From assembly GCA_947448955.1 (NCBI GenBank), contig CANFPU010000010.1, positions 1-59,256 on the forward strand: a DNA stretch of 59,256 nucleotides, read 5' to 3'. Below the pieces are notes generated by a model that saw only the letters and a program-made list of their open reading frames with translations, had not been told where the DNA came from and made no database searches. Positions 55,431 to 59,256 of the stretch are shown in pieces. The position numbers were made by a program, and so were the translations under genes. This stretch comes from Burkholderiales bacterium. Its GTDB lineage: Bacteria; Pseudomonadota; Gammaproteobacteria; Burkholderiales; Burkholderiaceae_C. Positions within the stretch are counted from its first letter, which is position 1, and each line of letters opens with the position of its first letter.

Positions 55431-57532
55431 GGCCCGCTCCTGGCCGGTGGCGTGCCGCTGGCGGCTGGCTTGCTCAATGCGGAGGATGCTGCGCTGTTTG
55501 CTGCGCTGTTCGCTGCGCTGGACGCGGCGTGGGTCACTGTTGGCGCGCTGGTCTGCGCAGATGGTGCCAGCGAGGACAGGCCGATGTCTGCCAGGCTCAG
55601 GTCGGCGGTCTGGCGCGACGTGCCAATGGGCGCCACGCTGCGGCCTTCGCGGGTCGCGACCATGTCTTCCTCGCTGGGCCATTGCCCCGCCAACATGTAA
55701 TCGAAGACGCGGCGCGCGATTGGCGCGGCCGCTGCCGCCCCGAAACCGGCGTTCTCGACGATCACGGCCAATGCGATCGTCGGTGACTCGAGCGGCGCGA
55801 ACGCGGTGTAGAGCGAATGGTCGCGTTGGTACTCTGACAGCTTGGCGGCGTTGTACTTCTCGTTGGCGCGGATGCCCACCGCCTGGGCAGTGCCGGTCTT
55901 GCCACCGGTCTTGTACGGCGCGCCCGCGAAAACCCGCATCGAAGTGCCTTCCTGCGTGACACCGTGCAGCGCGCTGTTGATCAGCGCGACATGCTCAGGT
56001 TTGAAATCCAGCGGGCGCAAAGCCTGGCCCGCCACCTTCGTCACGGCATGGCTGACCACATCGCGCACCTCTCGAACCAGGCGAGGCTCAAAGCGCATGC
56101 CCCCCGAGGCCAGGGTGGCGGTCGCGGCGGCCAGCTGAAGCATCGTGAAGCTGTTGTAGCCCTGGCCGATGCCCAGCGAAATTGTTTCACCGGCATACCA
56201 CTTCTGCTGCTCAGGCTTCTTGTAAGCGCGCCTCTTCCAATCGGTCGATGGCAGCAGTCCGCTGAGCTCGCCGTCCAGATCGATGCCGGTCTTGCGCCCC
56301 AAGCCCAAGGGTTCGAGTTGATCGTGCATCAGGTCGACCCCCAGCTCGTTGGCCAATGAGTAGAAATAGACGTTGCTCGACTGCACGATGGCGCGCCGCA
56401 TGTCCACCGCGCCCAGGCCGACATCCCCGTGGCTGCGGAACTCATGCCCACCGAACATGTAGCTGCCGCTGTCTTGGATGATCGCGCTGGCGCTGCGCTT
56501 GCCGGTGGTCAGCGCGGCCATCGCCAGAAAGGGCTTGAAGGTGCTGCCTGGCGGGTAGGTGCCGCGCAGCGCCCGGTTGAGCAGCGGCTTGTCCAGGCTT
56601 TCATTGAGGCCCCGCCAGCTCTCGAGGTCGATGCCGTCGACAAAGAGGTTGGGGTCGAATGCGGGTTTGCTGACGAAGGCCAGCACCTCGCCCGATCGCG
56701 GGTCGATGGCGACCAGTGCGCCACGCCGATCGCCAAACATCTGCTCGACCAGCGCCTGCAGCTTGATATCGATCGACAGCACCAAGGTATTGCCAGGCGT
56801 GGCCGAGTGGCTTTTCAAGCGTCTGACAGCGCGGCCACCGGCCGAGGTCTCCATCTCTTCGAAGCCCGTGATGCCGTGCAGCTCGCGTTCGTAGCGCTGC
56901 TCCAAGCCCAGTTTGCCGATGACCTCGGTGCCCCGGTAATTGGCCAGCACCTCGTCGTCCCAGTCTTCCATCAGCTTTTTCTCGGCGCTGTTGATGCGGC
57001 CGATGTAACCGATCAGGTGGCTTCCGACCTCGCCGGCCGGGTAGCTGCGGAACAGTCTTGCGCGGACGTCCACGCCCGGGAAACGGAAGCGCTGGGCGAT
57101 GAAGCGCGCGACTTCCTCTTCACTGAGCTTGGTCCGGATCGGCAGCGATTCGAAGCTCTTGCTCTCCTCTTGCAAGCGTTTGAAGCGACGGCGGTCTCGC
57201 GGCGAGATCTCCAGCAACTGGTTCAGGCTGTCGATCACTGCGTCGAGCTCGCGGCTCACTTTGGCCGGCGTGATTTCCAGCGTGTAGGCCGAGTAATTGG
57301 TTGCCAGCACCACGCCATTGCGGTCAACGATCAAACCGCGGTTGGGCACTACCGGCACCACGGCGACACGGTTGGCTTCGGCCTGCAGCGCGAACTCCTC
57401 ATGGCGAAAGACCTGCAGCCAGACCAGTCGGCTCATCAGCAGACCGAAGCAGAGCAGTACAAACATCGCCCCGATGATCAGCCGGGTGTTGAACCGGTTC
57501 AGTTCGCGCTCGAGGTCCTTCAACTCAGTCAT
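55427..57532 (-). CDS. mrdA: Penicillin-binding protein 2 (elongation transpeptidase)
   Basis: This 701-residue protein has an N-terminal anchor (LIIGAMFVLLCFGLLMSRLVW) followed by the dimerisation domain and the transpeptidase domain with STFK (Ser330), SSN (385-387) and KTG (545-547). The C-terminus after about residue 640 is an Ala/Ser/Asn/Thr-rich tail of short repeats (SAAN, SAAS) encoded by 12-bp DNA repeats. It crosslinks peptidoglycan during elongation and is partnered with RodA. Confidence 0.97.
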   Translation of the reverse strand: MTELKDLERELNRFNTRLIIGAMFVLLCFGLLMSRLVWLQVFRHEEFALQAEANRVAVVPVVPNRGLIVDRNGVVLATNYSAYTLEITPAKVSRELDAVIDSLNQLLEISPRDRRRFKRLQEESKSFESLPIRTKLSEEEVARFIAQRFRFPGVDVRARLFRSYPAGEVGSHLIGYIGRINSAEKKLMEDWDDEVLANYRGTEVIGKLGLEQRYERELHGITGFEEMETSAGGRAVRRLKSHSATPGNTLVLSIDIKLQALVEQMFGDRRGALVAIDPRSGEVLAFVSKPAFDPNLFVDGIDLESWRGLNESLDKPLLNRALRGTYPPGSTFKPFLAMAALTTGKRSASAIIQDSGSYMFGGHEFRSHGDVGLGAVDMRRAIVQSSNVYFYSLANELGVDLMHDQLEPLGLGRKTGIDLDGELSGLLPSTDWKRRAYKKPEQQKWYAGETISLGIGQGYNSFTMLQLAAATATLASGGMRFEPRLVREVRDVVSHAVTKVAGQALRPLDFKPEHVALINSALHGVTQEGTSMRVFAGAPYKTGGKTGTAQAVGIRANEKYNAAKLSEYQRDHSLYTAFAPLESPTIALAVIVENAGFGAAAAAPIARRVFDYMLAGQWPSEEDMVATREGRSVAPIGTSRQTADLSLADIGLSSLAPSAQTSAPTVTHAASSAANSAANSAASSALSKPAASGTPPARSGP
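55488..55523. repeat. 12-bp tandem repeat in the mrdA C-terminal coding region
   Basis: Three 12-bp units, GCTGCGCTGTTT, GCTGCGCTGTTC and GCTGCGCTGGAC, give the four-residue repeats SAAN/SAAN/SAAS on the minus strand. The unit length keeps the reading frame, so copy-number change would only lengthen or shorten the tail of the protein. Confidence 0.85.
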
Positions 57533-57541
57533 GCCGATGAC

Positions 57542-58063
57542 CTAGAGTGGCCGGTTCTGGTCGGGGTTCGGTGCCCGGCGCTGTGGCGCGAGCAGCAGCT
57601 TGACCACCGCCGGCCACAGCATGGCCTCAAGCAAGGGTGCTGCGAGCAACCACCAGCCCGGGAACATACCGCCAGCGATCAAACGCGCGAACAAGGATGC
57701 GGCATGGCCGGCGACAAATATTGGCAACACATGCAGCGCCTGCGCGCTCAGTGAAAACCACAACACCCGGCGGTGCACGGTGACGGCCAGGAAACTTAGA
57801 AAGGTGTAGGCCAATGCGTGTTGGCCCAGCAGCGCCGCCTGGTGGACGTCCATCACCAGCCCCACGACAAAGGCCAATCCGACGCTGACGCGCCGAGGTT
57901 GGTGAACGTTCCAGAACACCAGCACCAGCGCCAGCAAGTCCGGAGCCGCGGGATGACGGCCCAGTGGCAGCATCTCCAGCAGCATGGCGGCGACCAGCGT
58001 CAGCGCGATGAACCAGGGGTTGACCGGCAGCAGCAGCTGGTCGGAGCCGCGCGGCATGATCAT
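57542..58063 (-). CDS. mreD: Rod shape-determining protein MreD
   Basis: This is a 173-residue inner-membrane protein with about five hydrophobic helices. LLPVNPWFIALTLVAAMLLEMLPL opens the protein, and RRVSVGLAFVVGLVMDVHQAALLGQHALAY is the conserved MreD core. It lies between mreC and mrdA, 9 bp from the latter. It is a component of the elongasome. Confidence 0.93.
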   Translation of the reverse strand: MIMPRGSDQLLLPVNPWFIALTLVAAMLLEMLPLGRHPAAPDLLALVLVFWNVHQPRRVSVGLAFVVGLVMDVHQAALLGQHALAYTFLSFLAVTVHRRVLWFSLSAQALHVLPIFVAGHAASLFARLIAGGMFPGWWLLAAPLLEAMLWPAVVKLLLAPQRRAPNPDQNRPL

Positions 58064-58091
58064 GACCCACCCCCACAGCCTGCATGCGGCG

Positions 58092-59060
58092 TCATCGGGA
58101 TGCGCCCTCGGCGCTGCGCGCCGCCGGCCGGCCGGGCAGGCCGGACCGCGTGGTGGCCCGGGCCGCCGACTTGTCGATTGGCGGCGGATCGGGTCGCGCA
58201 GTCATCTGTGCTGCCATCGGCTCGAGAACCAGCAGGTGACGCACACCGTCCATGCCTGAGGCGGGTGTCAGCAGGATGCGCGCGAAGCCAACGTCGGAGC
58301 GCCGTTCGACCCGCGACACCGTGGCCACCGGCAGCCCGGGAGGGTAGACGCCGTCGACGCCGCTGGTGGTCAGCACATCGCCGACCAGCACGTCAGCATT
58401 GCCGGCCATGAAGCGCAGCTCCATCGCGCTGCCGCCCTCGGCCCCGCCGAAAGCAGCGCCGCGCTGACGGCTGCGCGTGTTGAGGACCGGAATCGCTGCG
58501 TCGCGGTCGGTCAGCAAGGTGACCACCGCGCTCAAGGGGTAGACCTCGGTGATCTGGCCCAGCACGCCGGAATCATTGACCACCGGCGCGCCGGCCACTA
58601 CCCCATGGGTGCTGCCCCGGCTGATGAACAGCTTGCGCGAGTACGGGTCGCCCGCTTCGTACAGCATTTCAGCGGCGATCGACCGGACTTTCAGGGACGG
58701 TGTCAGGTCCAGCAGCGCCCGCAGGCGGTCGTTCTCGACCATCAACTGGTCCATCCGGTTCGCACGTTCAGACTGGCGTGCGAGCTGGGTGCGGGCCGCC
58801 AGTTCAGCGGTCTGCGCAGTCCTGATGCCTTGCAGGTAGCTCAAGGCGTTGGTTGCCAGATCGATCGGCGTCTGCAAGGACTGCTGCAGGGGCAGCAAGG
58901 CCGTGGCCAGCGCGGCGCGCAGCGGCTGGGTCATCCGCCAGCGGCTGTCTGCGGCCATCAGTCCCACGGCCAGGGTCGAGAACAGCAGCAGCTTGGTCAG
59001 TGCGGACGGCCCTTGGCGGAAGAATGCCGGCGGGTCGCGTTCCATCGAGCCGAACTGCAT
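58092..59060 (-). CDS. mreC: Rod shape-determining protein MreC
   Basis: This 322-residue bitopic protein has an N-terminal anchor (LLLFSTLAVGLMAADS), then a coiled-coil region (about 75-115) and the periplasmic beta-domain with GVVAGAPVVNDSGVLGQITEVYP and LRFMAGNADVLVGDVLTTSGVDGVYPPGLPVATV. It bridges MreB, MreD and PBP2. The tail after about residue 285 is basic and Pro/Ala rich. The gene lies 128 bp downstream of mreB. Confidence 0.95.
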   Translation of the reverse strand: MQFGSMERDPPAFFRQGPSALTKLLLFSTLAVGLMAADSRWRMTQPLRAALATALLPLQQSLQTPIDLATNALSYLQGIRTAQTAELAARTQLARQSERANRMDQLMVENDRLRALLDLTPSLKVRSIAAEMLYEAGDPYSRKLFISRGSTHGVVAGAPVVNDSGVLGQITEVYPLSAVVTLLTDRDAAIPVLNTRSRQRGAAFGGAEGGSAMELRFMAGNADVLVGDVLTTSGVDGVYPPGLPVATVSRVERRSDVGFARILLTPASGMDGVRHLLVLEPMAAQMTARPDPPPIDKSAARATTRSGLPGRPAARSAEGASR

Positions 59061-59188
59061 CGTCAGTCAGCCCTGGGCCAGCGTCGCCGGCCATTTTTTG
59101 CGGTCTGTCATCCGGTCTGTCCCGGCTGGCGCGCGGTCGTCGCTGGTGGCGCGCCCGAGCCGAGAAAACGCGCCTGGCCGCACCGGGC

Positions 59189-59256
59189 TTACTCCGAGGT
59201 GAAGATCGACCCCAGCCGCTCCATGCGCTCAAGTGCCATGCCGCAGCCTCGCACCA
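59189..59256 (-). CDS. mreB: Actin-like MreB, C-terminal fragment at window edge
   Basis: The last 21 codons and the TAA stop of mreB are present. The peptide VRGCGMALERMERLGSIFTSE matches the conserved end of betaproteobacterial MreB. The rest lies beyond the right edge. The order mreB-mreC-mreD-mrdA-rodA is the standard elongation operon. Confidence 0.9.
   Translation of the reverse strand, partial: VRGCGMALERMERLGSIFTSE

Noticed and set aside
58804-59232. 142-codon minus-strand frame across the mreB-mreC spacer
   Set aside because: It overlaps both mreB and mreC in a different frame and has no recognisable domain.

Overview
The window is high-GC chromosomal DNA with the coding style and gene order of a betaproteobacterium of the order Burkholderiales, probably a Leptothrix/Rubrivivax/Sphaerotilus-type genus. 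The evidence is the recA-recX-sucC-sucD-terC-pilin order, the mreBCD-mrdA-rodA block, a Bug-type solute-binding protein, and many acyl-CoA and SDR catabolic genes. No rRNA, tRNA, insertion sequence, prophage or CRISPR array was seen. No stretch longer than 300 bases lacks a gene.

Region 1 (1-17.4 kb) is catabolic and accessory. A periplasmic sulfatase is translationally coupled to a beta-propeller-like protein that runs off the left edge. Next come a TetR regulator with an SDR, then GST and VOC genes, then a five-gene minus-strand operon: nitronate monooxygenase-like, quinone oxidoreductase, class II aldolase, enoyl-CoA hydratase, and an SDR with a degraded catalytic site. A second sulfatase follows, tightly linked to a membrane-anchored formylglycine-generating enzyme (its activator) and a DUF1254 protein, with a PF10118 hydrolase-like gene just upstream.

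Region 2 (17-27 kb) holds a secreted small protein, a PlsC-like acyltransferase, an AmpG-like permease, an M48 protease, a glyoxalase-II-like hydrolase, and a complete branched-chain amino acid-type ABC importer whose second permease is fused to the first ATPase.

Region 3 (27-34.7 kb) holds a sulfur-compound operon (amidotransferase, thiol dioxygenase, four-domain rhodanese, VOC protein), an SDR coupled to a small globin, a Bug-type binding protein and a DUF2817 peptidase-like protein.

Region 4 (34.8-38.7 kb) is an aromatic amine dehydrogenase operon, aauB-E-D-A plus two c-type cytochromes. It encodes a periplasmic tryptophan tryptophylquinone (TTQ) enzyme and its export and disulfide factors, but no MauG or MauF. 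A 14-bp tandem repeat between aauB and aauE creates a chain of tiny overlapping reading frames. A Phd/VapC toxin-antitoxin pair follows, then an enoyl-CoA hydratase convergent with a feruloyl-CoA-synthase-like ligase.

Region 5 (42.4-59.3 kb) is mostly housekeeping: a sigma-54-type pilin gene, an MBL phosphodiesterase-like protein, an FHA protein and a Ser/Thr kinase, then terC, sucD, sucC, recX and recA (with a LexA box). A divergent two-component system follows, then a 3-hydroxyisobutyrate-dehydrogenase-like gene and the cell-elongation block rodA, mrdA, mreD, mreC and the 3' end of mreB.

Recurrent short (12-14 bp) tandem repeats at gene boundaries are a striking secondary feature. No wholly new system is demonstrated. 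The best candidates for follow-up are the aau operon with its micro-ORF chain and missing TTQ-maturation genes, the membrane-anchored activator with an atypical sulfatase, and the degenerate SDR.
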